64,000 nucleotides of DNA from an uncultured Monoglobus sp. (GTDB lineage: Bacteria > Bacillota > Clostridia > Monoglobales > Monoglobaceae), in NCBI GenBank assembly GCA_947624305.1, contig CANQKC010000012.1, forward strand, positions 1 to 64,000. The letters are read 5' to 3'. Shown here piece by piece: positions 56,453 to 64,000 of this stretch. The notes beneath the pieces were generated by a model. That model did not search any database. It was given only the letters and a program-made list of their open reading frames with translations, and was not told the DNA's origin. The position numbers and the translations under genes are program-made. Numbering within the stretch: the first letter of the stretch is position 1; every line of letters begins with the position of its first letter.

Positions 56453-56528
56453 TGGTGCCTCCGGGCGGAATCGAACCACCGACACGGGGATTTTCAGTCC
56501 CCTGCTCTACCGACTGAGCTACAGAGGC
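56453..56528 (-). tRNA. tRNA-Phe (anticodon GAA)
   Basis: Minus strand, 76 nt, starts GCCTCTG, encoded CCA, loop CTGAAAA gives GAA. Confidence 0.97.
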
Positions 56529-56532
56529 ATGA

Positions 56533-56609
56533 TGGCGATCCGGATGGGGTTCGAACCCACGACCTCCAGCGTGACAGGCTGGCATTCTAACCAACTGAAC
56601 TACCGGACC
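56533..56609 (-). tRNA. tRNA-Asp (anticodon GTC)
   Basis: Minus strand, 77 nt, starts GGTCCGG, encoded CCA, loop CTGTCAC gives GTC. Confidence 0.97.
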
Positions 56610-56614
56610 GAATA

Positions 56615-56690
56615 TGGTGGGAGTTATAGGGCTCGAACCTATGACCCTCTGCTTGTAAGGCAGATGCTCTCCCAGCTGAGCTAAACTCCC
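56615..56690 (-). tRNA. tRNA-Val (anticodon TAC), copy 2 in transcript order
   Basis: Minus strand, 76 nt, starts GGGAGTT, encoded CCA, loop CTTACAA gives TAC. Identical to the copy at 56707-56782. Confidence 0.97.
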
Positions 56691-56706
56691 GCATAAAAAA
56701 AGATGT

Positions 56707-56782
56707 TGGTGGGAGTTATAGGGCTCGAACCTATGACCCTCTGCTTGTAAGGCAGATGCTCTCCCAGCTGAGCTAAACTCCC
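56707..56782 (-). tRNA. tRNA-Val (anticodon TAC), copy 1 in transcript order
   Basis: Minus strand, 76 nt, the first gene of the cluster; identical in sequence to the next tRNA-Val 16 nt downstream. Confidence 0.97.
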
Positions 56783-56825
56783 ACATCTTTCCATCACAGT
56801 GCCGCACGCGGCGACAACATTGATA

Positions 56826-56854
56826 ATTATACATAGATTAAATGTAAAAGTCAA
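56826..56854 (-). promoter_or_regulatory. Promoter of the tRNA cluster
   Basis: Minus-strand TTGACT, 17 bp, TATAAT, 43 bp upstream of the first tRNA-Val, driving Val-Val-Asp-Phe-Gly-Cys. Confidence 0.75.
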
Positions 56855-57004
56855 AAGCACTCACATCTGATTATAAGCGATTACAGTGAATTATTTAACT
56901 AAAATACCCTATTTTCTCTTAATTGCTAACTTTATCATATTTTTAAAATTTGTGCATTAACATTTTTTCCGCGAATATACATGTATGAAAGGCAGGTGTT
57001 TAAT

Positions 57005-57721
57005 ATGTTTAAAGCGATCAAATTTTCGGGAATTATCTGGCTGCTGACCGCAGTAATTATGACCGCAGCCGCCCTTGCGCTGCTGATTAAAGCAAACGCT
57101 CCTGAGCCGCTGCCGACGAACGCCGAAGGTTCTGCTCCGGTAATCGTAATTGACCCGGGCCACGGCGGTCAGGACGGCGGTGCCTCAAGCGGAGACACGC
57201 TTGAAAAGGACCTTAATTTGAGCGTCGCGCTCAAGCTCCGTGATGTGATCACCTCAGACGGCGGCGCGGCGGTAATGACCCGAGAGGGCGACGCGCCGGA
57301 CATTCCCGATACAAACGGAAAGTTCAACAAAAAAGCCGACCTCAAGTATCGGCTCAAAGTATTAAACGACGCAAACGCCGACGTTTTTATCAGTATTCAT
57401 ATGAACAAATTCACCGAGAGCAAATACAGCGGCGCGCAGGTGTTTTACTCCCAAAACAACGAGGAGAGCAAGACCTTGGGCGAGAATATCCAGCAGTCGC
57501 TGCGCGACAATATTGACCCAAACAACACAAGAGAAGCGAAGCGCAACGAGGCGGGCATATATATTCTCAAAAACGCCAATGTTCCCGCCGCGTTGGTTGA
57601 ATGCGGATTTTTGTCAAACCCCGAAGAGCTCGAAAAGCTCAAAACCGACGAATATCAACAAGCCCTGGCGGACGCGATATACAAAGGGATCAAAGAATTT
57701 ATGGACCGCAGTGACGAATAG
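57005..57721 (+). CDS. N-acetylmuramoyl-L-alanine amidase, CwlD-like
   Basis: The 238-residue exported amidase has a membrane anchor/signal helix (about 8-35) and an Amidase_3 domain with zinc ligands in IDPGHGGQDGG, an early Glu (EKDLNLSVAL) and SIHMNKF, and the catalytic Glu in ALVECGFLSN. CwlD makes muramic-delta-lactam in the spore cortex of sporulating Firmicutes; the length and membrane anchor fit, but a general wall amidase is possible. I use the ATG at 57005 after GGCAGGT. Confidence 0.88.
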   Translation: MFKAIKFSGIIWLLTAVIMTAAALALLIKANAPEPLPTNAEGSAPVIVIDPGHGGQDGGASSGDTLEKDLNLSVALKLRDVITSDGGAAVMTREGDAPDIPDTNGKFNKKADLKYRLKVLNDANADVFISIHMNKFTESKYSGAQVFYSQNNEESKTLGENIQQSLRDNIDPNNTREAKRNEAGIYILKNANVPAALVECGFLSNPEELEKLKTDEYQQALADAIYKGIKEFMDRSDE

Positions 57722-57722
57722 C

Positions 57723-58202
57723 TTATCTTGTTATATCATCAAATTTCGCGCCTATCAGCTCTTTCAGATCTATGGGGTTCATTTTTATCTGAACGCCGCG
57801 CTTGCCGCCGCTGAAATAGATTTGTTCAAGCGGCTCCGCCGACTTGTCGATTACGGTCGGGAACTGCTTTTTCATTCCGATCGGGCTGCAGCCGCCCCGG
57901 ATATAGCCGGTGACGCGGGTGATGTCCTTGACATGGATCATCTCAAGCGCCTTCTGCCCCGCGGCGGCGGCGCACTTTTTGAGGTCAAGCTCCTTCGCGA
58001 CCGGAACGACAAACACAAAATTTTCATGCGCCTTGTTCTCGGTCACGAGCGTTTTATAAACCATATCCGGGTCAAGCCCGAGCTTTCCCGCGACGGTCAC
58101 TCCATCGGTGAACTCGCCGCACTCGTAAAACATTACCTCAAACTCGAGCCCCGCGGACTCGAGTATGCGCATCGCGTTTGTTTTAACATGCTTTTTCGCC
58201 AT
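57723..58202 (-). CDS. ybaK: YbaK/EbsC-family Cys-tRNA(Pro) deacylase
   Basis: The 159-residue trans-editing enzyme removes cysteine wrongly attached to tRNA-Pro. It has the YbaK core VYKTLVTENKAH..FVFVVPVAKELDLKK and GGCSPIGMKKQ. The start is the ATG at 58200-58202 after AAGGTGA, overlapping the end of the DUF1015 gene, so the two are coupled. Confidence 0.92.
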   Translation of the reverse strand: MAKKHVKTNAMRILESAGLEFEVMFYECGEFTDGVTVAGKLGLDPDMVYKTLVTENKAHENFVFVVPVAKELDLKKCAAAAGQKALEMIHVKDITRVTGYIRGGCSPIGMKKQFPTVIDKSAEPLEQIYFSGGKRGVQIKMNPIDLKELIGAKFDDITR

Positions 58203-58207
58203 TTTTA

Positions 58208-59467
58208 TCACCTTATTTTCCTGCACTCAAGATAATACCTTTTATCCGCCGCCACGCCCATCGAGAAGGTTTTTCGCGGCAGCGAGCCGTCCTTTATGAC
58301 GAACTCGAACAGTTGGCTCTTTTCCATCGGGTCGACCATGAAGCCGATAGTGTTCTCGGCGTCCGTGAGAGCTTCGACTACATCGTCGCCGTGTATATAA
58401 TCCACGCGGCCGCCGTTTTTTTCGATATACTCGTCCAGAAAATCCTGAACGGCTCCGACCGCGAGATTTCCCCCGCAGTCCTCAATATTCACCTCGCCGC
58501 GCGTTTCGCCGTATTTGTAACGTATCCTGTGGCCGCCGCGGCCATCGGCGGACGCGCGCGGATAGCGCTTATAAAGCGCACTCATCACGTCCTCGGGGTC
58601 AACGCCGAACAACACGCGCTGAATTGGCTCAAACTCAAGCGCGTCGTCGTGGATATTCTCAAGCTCGACCAGAGCGTACCGCGCCGGGTGCGTCTCGGCC
58701 TCCGCGTCGGTCAATCCCTTTTTGATTTCGTCCCAGCATGATCTCGCGGTCGCCAATGAGTGGTTGCCGTCGCCCACGGCGAACGCCATAACGTCCTTGC
58801 CGCTTAATCCGTATTTTTCATCAAACGCGGCTCTGTCCTCAAGCGCCGCGAGCGCATCCGCGATTCGCTCATGCTCGCTCTCGGGCACGAGGTATCCGGC
58901 GATCCTGCCGCCGCCCAGCATCAGATCAAAATCATAGAGCTTTCTGAAATCACGCTTTCGCGCGCTCAAAGGCTCGATCACCGATTTTTCGCGATCGTCG
59001 ATCAGCATCAAAATATGCGGCAGCTCGAGCGGAGCGTTTATGCGGATTTTTTTCCGCGGCGGAATACGCTCGATTATGGTTCCCTCGGTGGCGCGGATCT
59101 TCGAGTGCGAGCCGCGCCTGAAATCGTATTCCTCAAGATCGACCATGCCGATGATACCGCGGCGCGTCCTGCCGTTTGACTGCTCGCGCTCGACATACAC
59201 ATACGAGCTTTTAAGCTCCTCAAATATGCCCGAGGCGAGATATTCGCTCATCGCCGCGTTGATTTTTTTGATCCGATCAATGCCGCCCGGTTTATCAAGA
59301 TAAACCTCAGGGAAAATTATGTCGAGCGTTGAGGGGCTGCCGCCCGTGAGCTTCGCGGCCTTTTCCCAATATTCCGGCTCGGAGGTGTACTGGTCGCAGG
59401 CCACCACGCTCCATTTTTCAAAATCAATATTTTTCGGTATAAGAATATCCGCGGGTTTAAAAATCAT
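58208..59467 (-). CDS. DUF1015 family protein
   Basis: The 419-residue protein starts with FKPADILIPKNI and WSVVACDQYTSEPEYW, and carries VGDGNHSLATA, the family's most conserved motif. DUF1015 proteins have no established biochemical role; they are often near amino-acid or serine metabolism genes in Firmicutes. ATG follows GAGGAGAATGAC. It overlaps with ybaK downstream and follows valS after 45 bp containing a hairpin. Confidence 0.85.
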   Translation of the reverse strand: MIFKPADILIPKNIDFEKWSVVACDQYTSEPEYWEKAAKLTGGSPSTLDIIFPEVYLDKPGGIDRIKKINAAMSEYLASGIFEELKSSYVYVEREQSNGRTRRGIIGMVDLEEYDFRRGSHSKIRATEGTIIERIPPRKKIRINAPLELPHILMLIDDREKSVIEPLSARKRDFRKLYDFDLMLGGGRIAGYLVPESEHERIADALAALEDRAAFDEKYGLSGKDVMAFAVGDGNHSLATARSCWDEIKKGLTDAEAETHPARYALVELENIHDDALEFEPIQRVLFGVDPEDVMSALYKRYPRASADGRGGHRIRYKYGETRGEVNIEDCGGNLAVGAVQDFLDEYIEKNGGRVDYIHGDDVVEALTDAENTIGFMVDPMEKSQLFEFVIKDGSLPRKTFSMGVAADKRYYLECRKIR

Positions 59468-59485
59468 GTCATTCTCCTCATTAAA

Positions 59486-59508
59486 TCGGGCGGTTATTAA
59501 CCGCCCGT
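59486..59508 (-). terminator. Hairpin after valS
   Basis: CGGGCGGTT / AACCGCCCG 9-bp stem with a short ATT loop, only ATTTAAT beyond, so termination may be partial. Confidence 0.55.
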
Positions 59509-59512
59509 AATA

Positions 59513-62143
59513 TTATTTCAATTTTTCGATGCTCTCCAGCACGGTCCTGAGCATCTCGCTGTACTTCTCGGCCTTTTTGCGCTCCTCTTCCACCACCTTG
59601 GCGGGAGCTTTTTCGGTAAAGCCCTTATTGCTCAACTTGCCCTCGGCGCGCTTGATCTCACCCTCGAGGCGCTTCTTCTCTTTGCTCAAACGGTCAAGCT
59701 CTCTCTCTTTGTCAACAAGCTCGTCGACCGGCAGCAGGATTTCCGCTCTGGGAACAACGACCGAAACCGCGTTCTCGGGAACGCCGCTCTTGTCCGCGCA
59801 GACATTGACCTCGGAGGCCGAGGCGAGCTTTTTGAAGAAGCTGTCGCCCTTTTTGAACGTCTCCGCTCTGTCGGTCACAATATATAGCGCGGCCTTTTTT
59901 GAGGGCGGAACGTTCATCTCGTTTCTTATATTGCGGACGCCCTTTATCGCGTCCATGATCATCCGCATCTCGCTCTCGGCGGTTTCGTCCTTGAGCCCCG
60001 GGTCATAGACCGGGAAGCTTGAAATCATTATGCTCTTGCCCTCGTGCGGGAGCGCCTGCCAGATCTCCTCGGTAATAAACGGCATGAACGGGTGCAGCAG
60101 CTTGAGCGTGTTGCTCAGAACATACACAAGCACCTGCTGGGCGGTCGTGTTGCTCTCGCCCTCCTCAAAGAAACGGGGCTTTACAAGCTCAATATACCAG
60201 TCGCAGAAGCTGTCCCAGATAAAGTCGTAGAGCTTTGAAACGGCTATGCCGAGCTCGTATTTCTCAAGATTGTCAGTGACTTCCTTAACAAGGTCGTTAT
60301 ACGCCGAGATTATCCACTTGTCGGCGATCGTCAGCTTTGACCTGTCGGGCAGGGCGCAGGTGTCGATCGAGAGGTTCATCAGCACGAAGCGCGACGCGTT
60401 CCATATCTTGTTGGCAAAATTGCGGCTCGCCTCAACGCGCTCGATATAAAATCTCATATCGTTTCCGGGCGAGTTTCCGGTAGCCAGCGTGAAGCGCAGC
60501 GCGTCCGCGCCGTATTTGTCGATTATTTCAAGCGGGTCAATTCCGTTGCCGAGGGACTTGCTCATCTTTCGGCCCTGCGAGTCGCGCACAAGGCCGTGGA
60601 TATACACGTCCTTAAACGGAACCTCGCCCGTGTGCTCGAGCGCCGAGAAAATCATTCTGGCAACCCAGAAGAAAATTATGTCGTATCCGGTGACAAGCAC
60701 GGATGTCGGATAGAAATGCTCAAGCTCCTTAGTCTTTTCGGGCCAGCCCAAAGTCGAGAACGGCCACAGCGCGCTTGAGAACCATGTGTCGAGCACATCC
60801 TCGTCCTGCTTCACCTTGCCGCCGCATTTCGGGCAGACCGTTATATCCTCTTTTGAAACGATAGTCTCGCCGCAGTCCTCGCAATAGAACGCGGGAATTC
60901 TGTGGCCCCACCAGAGCTGACGGGAAATGCACCAGTCATGGACGTTCTCCATCCAGTTCATGTATGTCTTTGTGAAGCGCTCGGGTATAAACTTGGTCTC
61001 GCCTTTTTTAACCGCCTCGATCGCGGGCTCGGCCAAAGGCTTCATTTTTACGAACCACTGCTTTGAGGTTATCGGCTCGACCGTCGTGCCGCAGCGATAG
61101 CAGCCGCCGACGTTGTGAACGTGAGGCTCGACCTTAACAAGCAGGCCCTCTTTTTCAAGGTCCTCAACGATCGCCTTGCGCGCCTCGTATCTGTCCATTC
61201 CCTCGTACTTGCCGCCGAATTTGTTTATCGTGGCGTCGTCGTTCATGACCTTGATCTCCTCAAGGTTGTGGCGCTTGCCGACCTCAAAGTCGTTGGGGTC
61301 GTGGGCGGGCGTTATCTTAACGCAGCCCGTTCCGAACTCCTTGTCAACATACTCGTCGGCGATAACCGGAATTTCGCGGCCCACGAGCGGCAGGATCAAT
61401 GTCTTTCCGACCAAGTCCTTGTATCTCTCGTCGTCCGGGTTGACCGCGACCGCGGTATCGCCCAGCAGTGTTTCGGGACGGGTAGTGGCGATCTCAACAT
61501 AACCCTTTCCGTCCTTGCGCGGATACTTTATATGCCAGAAATTGCCGTCATGCTCCGAATACTCGACCTCGGCGTCCGACAGCGCGGTCTTGCACGACGG
61601 GCACCAGTTGATTATGCGCGTGCCCTGATATATAAGGCCTTTGTTGTAGAGGTTAACGAACACCTCGCGCACGGCCTTGCTGCAGCCCTCGTCCATCGTG
61701 AAGCGCTCTCTGTCCCAGTCGCAGGACGAGCCGAGCTTTTTGAGCTGGTTGATTATTCTGCCGCCGAATTTTTCCTTCCACGCCCACACGCGCTCAAGGA
61801 ATTTTTCTCTGCCAAGATCGTATCTGGTCAAGCCGTTCTCGTTAACGCGCATGTCCTCCTCGACCTTGATCTGGGTCGCGATGCCCGCGTGGTCGGTTCC
61901 GGGGATCCACAGCGCGTTATAGCCCTGCATGCGCTTTGTTCTTATAATAATATCCTGAAATGTCTCATCAAGGGCGTGGCCCATATGAAGCTGACCCGTG
62001 ACGTTCGGGGGAGGTATCACCACCGTGAACGGCTTTTTGCTGTCGTCCGGCTCGGCGTGGAAATATCCGCCTTCAATCCACTCGTTATATATTTTTTCCT
62101 CAACCGCCTTCGGGTCATAGGTTTTTGAAAGCTCTTTAGCCAC
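59513..62143 (-). CDS. valS: Valyl-tRNA synthetase
   Basis: The 876-residue class I synthetase has the HIGH signature as [14 protein letters not shown] near 48, the editing domain ([16 protein letters not shown]), zinc-type cysteines ([16 protein letters not shown]), the KMSKS loop [11 protein letters not shown] near 525 and a C-terminal tRNA-binding coiled coil. It charges tRNA-Val, two identical genes of which lie 3 kb away. The start is GTG (62141-62143) after GTAAGGAGCG. No T-box is evident upstream. Confidence 0.98.
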   Translation of the reverse strand: MAKELSKTYDPKAVEEKIYNEWIEGGYFHAEPDDSKKPFTVVIPPPNVTGQLHMGHALDETFQDIIIRTKRMQGYNALWIPGTDHAGIATQIKVEEDMRVNENGLTRYDLGREKFLERVWAWKEKFGGRIINQLKKLGSSCDWDRERFTMDEGCSKAVREVFVNLYNKGLIYQGTRIINWCPSCKTALSDAEVEYSEHDGNFWHIKYPRKDGKGYVEIATTRPETLLGDTAVAVNPDDERYKDLVGKTLILPLVGREIPVIADEYVDKEFGTGCVKITPAHDPNDFEVGKRHNLEEIKVMNDDATINKFGGKYEGMDRYEARKAIVEDLEKEGLLVKVEPHVHNVGGCYRCGTTVEPITSKQWFVKMKPLAEPAIEAVKKGETKFIPERFTKTYMNWMENVHDWCISRQLWWGHRIPAFYCEDCGETIVSKEDITVCPKCGGKVKQDEDVLDTWFSSALWPFSTLGWPEKTKELEHFYPTSVLVTGYDIIFFWVARMIFSALEHTGEVPFKDVYIHGLVRDSQGRKMSKSLGNGIDPLEIIDKYGADALRFTLATGNSPGNDMRFYIERVEASRNFANKIWNASRFVLMNLSIDTCALPDRSKLTIADKWIISAYNDLVKEVTDNLEKYELGIAVSKLYDFIWDSFCDWYIELVKPRFFEEGESNTTAQQVLVYVLSNTLKLLHPFMPFITEEIWQALPHEGKSIMISSFPVYDPGLKDETAESEMRMIMDAIKGVRNIRNEMNVPPSKKAALYIVTDRAETFKKGDSFFKKLASASEVNVCADKSGVPENAVSVVVPRAEILLPVDELVDKERELDRLSKEKKRLEGEIKRAEGKLSNKGFTEKAPAKVVEEERKKAEKYSEMLRTVLESIEKLK

Positions 62144-62193
62144 AAAAATCGCTCCTTACTGTAAAAATTTTATATTTTTCGTTTAACTTTGCC

Positions 62194-62222
62194 ATTGTAA
62201 CATAAAACCCCCGATAAATCAA
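62194..62222 (-). promoter_or_regulatory. Promoter of valS
   Basis: Minus-strand TTGATT, 17 bp, TACAAT, leaving a leader of about 45 nt. It overlaps a terminator-like hairpin (AACATAAAACCCC / GGGGTTTTATGTT, 62198-62238) with TTTTTT on the plus strand. Confidence 0.6.
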
Positions 62223-62256
62223 GGGGTTTTATGTTATTTTTTAAGGCCAAAGCCCG

Positions 62257-62326
62257 CCGCCCGCTCTGCCTCGCCCTCCTTGGAGGGAGAGGTGGATTTC
62301 CGCCGCAGGCGGAAAGACGGAGAGGG
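62257..62326 (+). repeat. 70-bp direct repeat, copy A
   Basis: Differs from copy B (131 bp further on) by one base. Each copy contains two internal palindromes: CCCTCC-TT-GGAGGG and TTTCCGCC-GCA-GGCGGAAA. It looks like a dispersed non-coding repeat family. Confidence 0.8.
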
Positions 62327-62334
62327 GTTAACAT

Positions 62335-62357
62335 AGTGATTAGCAATTAGTGAATAG
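62335..62357 (+). repeat. Dispersed 23-nt repeat, copy 3
   Basis: AGTGATTAGCAATTAGTGAATAG; see copies at 19966-19988 and 54168-54190. It lies between the two 70-bp repeats. Confidence 0.6.
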
Positions 62358-62367
62358 CACGCAAACC

Positions 62368-62394
62368 GCCGTAGGGGCGGATATTATCCGCCCG
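62368..62394 (+). repeat. REP-like palindromic element, copy 1
   Basis: GCCGTAGGGGCGG...CCGCCCG, an imperfect palindrome that flows into repeat copy B. A close copy lies at 63021-63053. Confidence 0.55.
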
Positions 62395-62457
62395 CTCTGC
62401 CTCGCCCTCCTTGGAGGGAGAGGTGGATTTCCGCCGCAGGCGGAAAGACTGAGAGGG
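62388..62457 (+). repeat. 70-bp direct repeat, copy B
   Basis: Second copy, 69 of 70 positions identical to copy A. Confidence 0.8.
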
Positions 62458-62512
62458 AGGCGAACCCCCGTGGTGCCACCCCCCTCAGCCGTCGGTGTAA
62501 CAAAATTGTAAG

Positions 62513-62541
62513 TTGAAAAATTTGTCGGTGCATGGTATAAT
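62513..62541 (+). promoter_or_regulatory. Promoter of the small hydrophobic peptide gene
   Basis: Plus-strand TTGAAA, 17 bp, TATAAT, giving a predicted leader of about 170 nt before the small ORF. Confidence 0.75.
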
Positions 62542-62638
62542 TTAAGTGGTGATACATAATCACAAGTCCGGGGTTTCTCGGGCGGAGAAACACTTTGGTG
62601 TAAATAAAATATATTAAAGTAAAAGGCAGACATGAAAA

Positions 62639-62661
62639 CGTAAGGACGGTTGGTCGCTTCA
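62639..62661 (+). repeat. Inverted-repeat element, left arm (in peptide mRNA leader)
   Basis: CGTAAGGACGGTTGGTCGCT and following TCA match, in inverted orientation, the sequence at 62861-62884 (about 20 of 24 positions with one gap). Both predicted transcripts therefore carry this element in the same sense. Confidence 0.65.
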
Positions 62662-62663
62662 TT

Positions 62664-62706
62664 CCTTTCTAAACACTTAACATCGTGTTTAAGACATAAA
62701 GAAAGG
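62664..62706 (+). promoter_or_regulatory. Hairpin sequestering the ribosome binding site of the peptide gene
   Basis: CCTTTCT (62664-62670) pairs with AGAAAGG (62700-62706), covering the Shine-Dalgarno AGGAG; an inner stem AAACAC / GTGTTT stabilises it. This would keep translation low until the structure opens. Confidence 0.65.
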
Positions 62707-62717
62707 AGTGGATGCTT

Positions 62718-62801
62718 ATGAAAAATTTGTTTTTCAAATTATTATTTGCACTCCTTGTAATCATCGTAATTTTTGCGATTTTTGCACAATCCGTGCAATA
62801 A
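62718..62801 (+). CDS. 27-residue hydrophobic peptide, candidate type I toxin
   Basis: The peptide (MKNLFFKLLFALL...) is too short for the ORF track. It has a basic N-terminus (two Lys), one membrane-spanning stretch of about 17 hydrophobic residues and a polar tail (AQSVQ). It has a promoter, a long leader, an AGGAG site 9 nt before the ATG, a hairpin that covers that site, and a terminator 6 nt after the stop. A small RNA is transcribed toward it from the other side and overlaps its 3' end. These are the marks of Gram-positive type I toxin genes such as fst or txpA, although the peptide itself resembles no family I know. A leader or signalling peptide is the alternative. Confidence 0.7.
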   Translation: MKNLFFKLLFALLVIIVIFAIFAQSVQ

Positions 62802-62853
62802 AAAAGGACAACCGCCTTAAAGTTTTGAGCTAACTTTGGCGGTTGTCATTTTA
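62801..62853. terminator. Bidirectional terminator shared by the peptide mRNA and the antisense RNA
   Basis: A 10-bp stem GACAACCGCC / GGCGGTTGTC with an inner AAAGTT / AACTTT helix (62807-62847). On the minus strand it is followed by CTTTTTTATTG; on the plus strand by ATTTTAC. Confidence 0.85.
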
Positions 62854-62860
62854 CAACTGT

Positions 62861-62884
62861 TGAAGCGGCCAAACCGTTTTTACG
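62861..62884 (-). repeat. Inverted-repeat element, right arm (in antisense RNA)
   Basis: On the minus strand CGTAAAAACGGTTTGGCCGC then TTCA, the partner of 62639-62661. Confidence 0.65.
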
Positions 62885-62909
62885 CTCTGCCGTTTCTCTT
62901 TCTATGATT

Positions 62910-62938
62910 ATTATATAATATTTTTATTGTCTTGTCAA
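62910..62938 (-). promoter_or_regulatory. Promoter of the antisense RNA
   Basis: Perfect minus-strand TTGACA, 17 bp, TATAAT. It has no downstream minus-strand coding gene within reach before the terminator, so its product must be a small RNA. Confidence 0.85.
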
Positions 62939-63020
62939 GTGAAATTTTTACAGACCGCTCCCCCGAGGGGGGGAGCCGGGACGCCGAGGGCGCCGTCCCC
63001 TACACCAAAATGTGCAAATC

Positions 63021-63053
63021 GCCGTAGGGGCGGACGACCTCGGCCGCCCGCCC
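63021..63053 (+). repeat. REP-like palindromic element, copy 2
   Basis: GCCGTAGGGGCGG...GGCCGCCCGCC, sharing its first 13 bases with the element at 62368. A divergent inverted relative (GTAGGGGACGGCG on the minus strand) is just upstream near 62988-63001. Confidence 0.55.
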
Positions 63054-63064
63054 CGTCGTTTCTG

Positions 63065-64000
63065 TTATAACTCCTTTTCAACCGGGTCTGACATGGGGAT
63101 CATGTCGGTCGTCGAATTCCAAATCATCACTTTCACTTTTTTCGGCTCCTCGCCGTTGATCGACGCGTACAGCTCGGCTGTCGCGGCGCTTCCGTCCTCG
63201 GTCGGCGCGGTTCCGGTCACTTCTTTCGTCGCAAATCCGACCAGCGCTCCGCTCTCGCCGTATGCCGCGGCTATCAGCGTCTCGGTCTCGCCCTCCGCCA
63301 GGCAACCCGTCACGTCGACTCCGACTCTCAATTCTCCGTAATTTTCCCCGTACGCGTTGTATTCCGCTTTTGTTATCACAGGCGCAGAGCTCTCGCGAAC
63401 GTATACGCGCACTCTCACCGGCATCGCAACGCCCGGCGTCATGTACGAGATCACGGCCTCGCCGTAATCCTTCGCCGTTATCGTTCCGTCAGCCGAAACC
63501 GTCGCCACGTCCTCATTATCGACCGAAGCATAAATCGGGAACTCCGTCACGCTCTCGGGATACGCCGTGATGTTCGGCCTAAAGGCCGCGCCCGGCTTGA
63601 GCGCTATGCTCCGCGTCGCGCATTTCAGCTTCTGCGCGGTCTGCGGCTTTATCACGCAGCCGTCGCTGTTGTCGTTTTGCGACTCCTCCGCGCCGCCGCA
63701 GCTCACCTCCGCCTTGATAACCGATCTTCCCTTTCCGCCCTCGAACGTGTAGTATTTCGGGTCTAAGTTTATCGTTATCTTCTTTGTCTCGCCGCCCGCT
63801 ATCTCGCCTATCTCCTCGTCAATTATTACCTCGCCGTTTTCGCCGGTCACGGTTATCCTCGCTCCAACCGCGGTCTCGCAGCCCTCGTTTGTCACATACG
63901 CCTCCGCGATACCGTCGCTGAACACTCTGTAGTCCCTAATCTCCACCGTCAAATTCGCCTCGCCGAACTCGCTTGTTGCCGCGTTGTTCGCCGCGTTTTT
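63065..64000 (-). CDS. Secreted-type protein with Ig-like Big_2 domain, C-terminal part
   Basis: The frame is open from the window's right edge, so the 5' part is missing and the track's TTG start (63952) is not real. The visible ~311 residues include a beta-rich region with a conserved linking pattern (GETKKITINLDPKYYTF), then a Big_2-like bacterial Ig domain (IYASVDNEDVATVSADGTITAKDYGEAVISY) and a C-terminal beta domain (GELRVGVDVTG...VKVMIWNSTTDMIP). Such modules occur at the ends of large surface or secreted glycan-active proteins. The catalytic part, if any, is beyond the window. Confidence 0.8.
   Translation of the reverse strand, partial: KNAANNAATSEFGEANLTVEIRDYRVFSDGIAEAYVTNEGCETAVGARITVTGENGEVIIDEEIGEIAGGETKKITINLDPKYYTFEGGKGRSVIKAEVSCGGAEESQNDNSDGCVIKPQTAQKLKCATRSIALKPGAAFRPNITAYPESVTEFPIYASVDNEDVATVSADGTITAKDYGEAVISYMTPGVAMPVRVRVYVRESSAPVITKAEYNAYGENYGELRVGVDVTGCLAEGETETLIAAAYGESGALVGFATKEVTGTAPTEDGSAATAELYASINGEEPKKVKVMIWNSTTDMIPMSDPVEKEL

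Larger units (their letters stand above)
62800..62903 (-). ncRNA. Candidate antisense antitoxin RNA (about 100 nt)
   Basis: A predicted minus-strand transcript from a perfect promoter to a hairpin with a T-tract. It overlaps the 3' untranslated end and stop codon of the peptide mRNA by about 50 nt, sharing the hairpin as a bidirectional terminator. It would form a duplex with the mRNA 3' end and could trigger decay or block translation. Transcription has not been shown. Confidence 0.6.

Noticed and set aside
62466-62490. T-box-like GGGTGGCACCACGGG upstream of valS on the minus strand
   Set aside because: It resembles the antiterminator core of T-box leaders, but it lies beyond the valS promoter and is followed by dispersed repeats rather than a stem I/specifier structure and terminator. 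Probably chance similarity.
62340-62662. Minus-strand ORFs of 92-97 codons over the repeat region
   Set aside because: Their sequence is translated repeat DNA and they run against the peptide-gene promoter and leader.
63065-63952. Start codon TTG at 63952 for the Big_2 protein
   Set aside because: The frame stays open to the window edge with sequence of the same character (KNAANNAATSEFGEAN), so the gene continues upstream outside the window.

Overview
The window looks like a chromosomal segment of a low-to-moderate GC, Gram-positive anaerobe of the class Clostridia, most likely a gut-type lineage. This is inferred from gene content, not from a database search. The evidence is a complete Rnf operon, a B12-dependent methionine synthase split from its activation domain, a long Firmicutes-type SRP RNA, CwlD-like, DUF1015 and YbaB proteins, GHKL/LytTR signalling, and sigma-A type promoters that very often have a 17-bp spacer.

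Left part (1-15.7 kb) is an AT-rich accessory region. It holds an IS256-family element cut by the window edge, a large nuclease/STAND-NTPase protein whose 3' end is interrupted by that IS, a Fic protein, a complete type I restriction-modification operon (hsdR-hsdM-hsdS) and a signalling cluster of two GHKL sensor kinases around one LytTR response regulator. Together the first genes form a defence island. A tRNA-Leu gene at 15.8 kb, with its 3' end facing the island, marks the change to more GC-rich housekeeping DNA.

Middle part (16-47 kb) is mostly core metabolism and repair. In order: a MocR-like regulator, uvrC, HPr, tRNA-Ser, a DUF2156 protein that probably starts at a non-ATG codon, a cysteine-cluster protein, a HIT protein, the rnfCDGEAB operon, a membrane-anchored sialate O-acetylesterase-like protein, a metF / activation-domain / metH / amidohydrolase operon, an Mrp-type ATPase, a class A penicillin-binding protein, a small BofC-like protein, uvrB-uvrA, an HTH-cupin-acyl-CoA synthetase fusion, and a secreted copper-amine-oxidase-N-like protein.

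Right part (47-64 kb) holds an archaeal-type aspartyl-tRNA synthetase, ybaB and dnaX, the SRP RNA, a MATE transporter, trkA-trkH potassium uptake, an unknown 129-aa protein, a six-gene tRNA cluster, a CwlD-like amidase, YbaK and DUF1015 proteins, and valS. The intergenic stretch upstream of valS carries dispersed repeats. It also carries what I regard as the most interesting object here: a 27-residue hydrophobic peptide gene with a sequestered ribosome binding site, opposed by a convergent small RNA with its own near-perfect promoter. This is a candidate type I toxin-antitoxin module. The window ends inside a secreted Ig-like (Big_2) protein.
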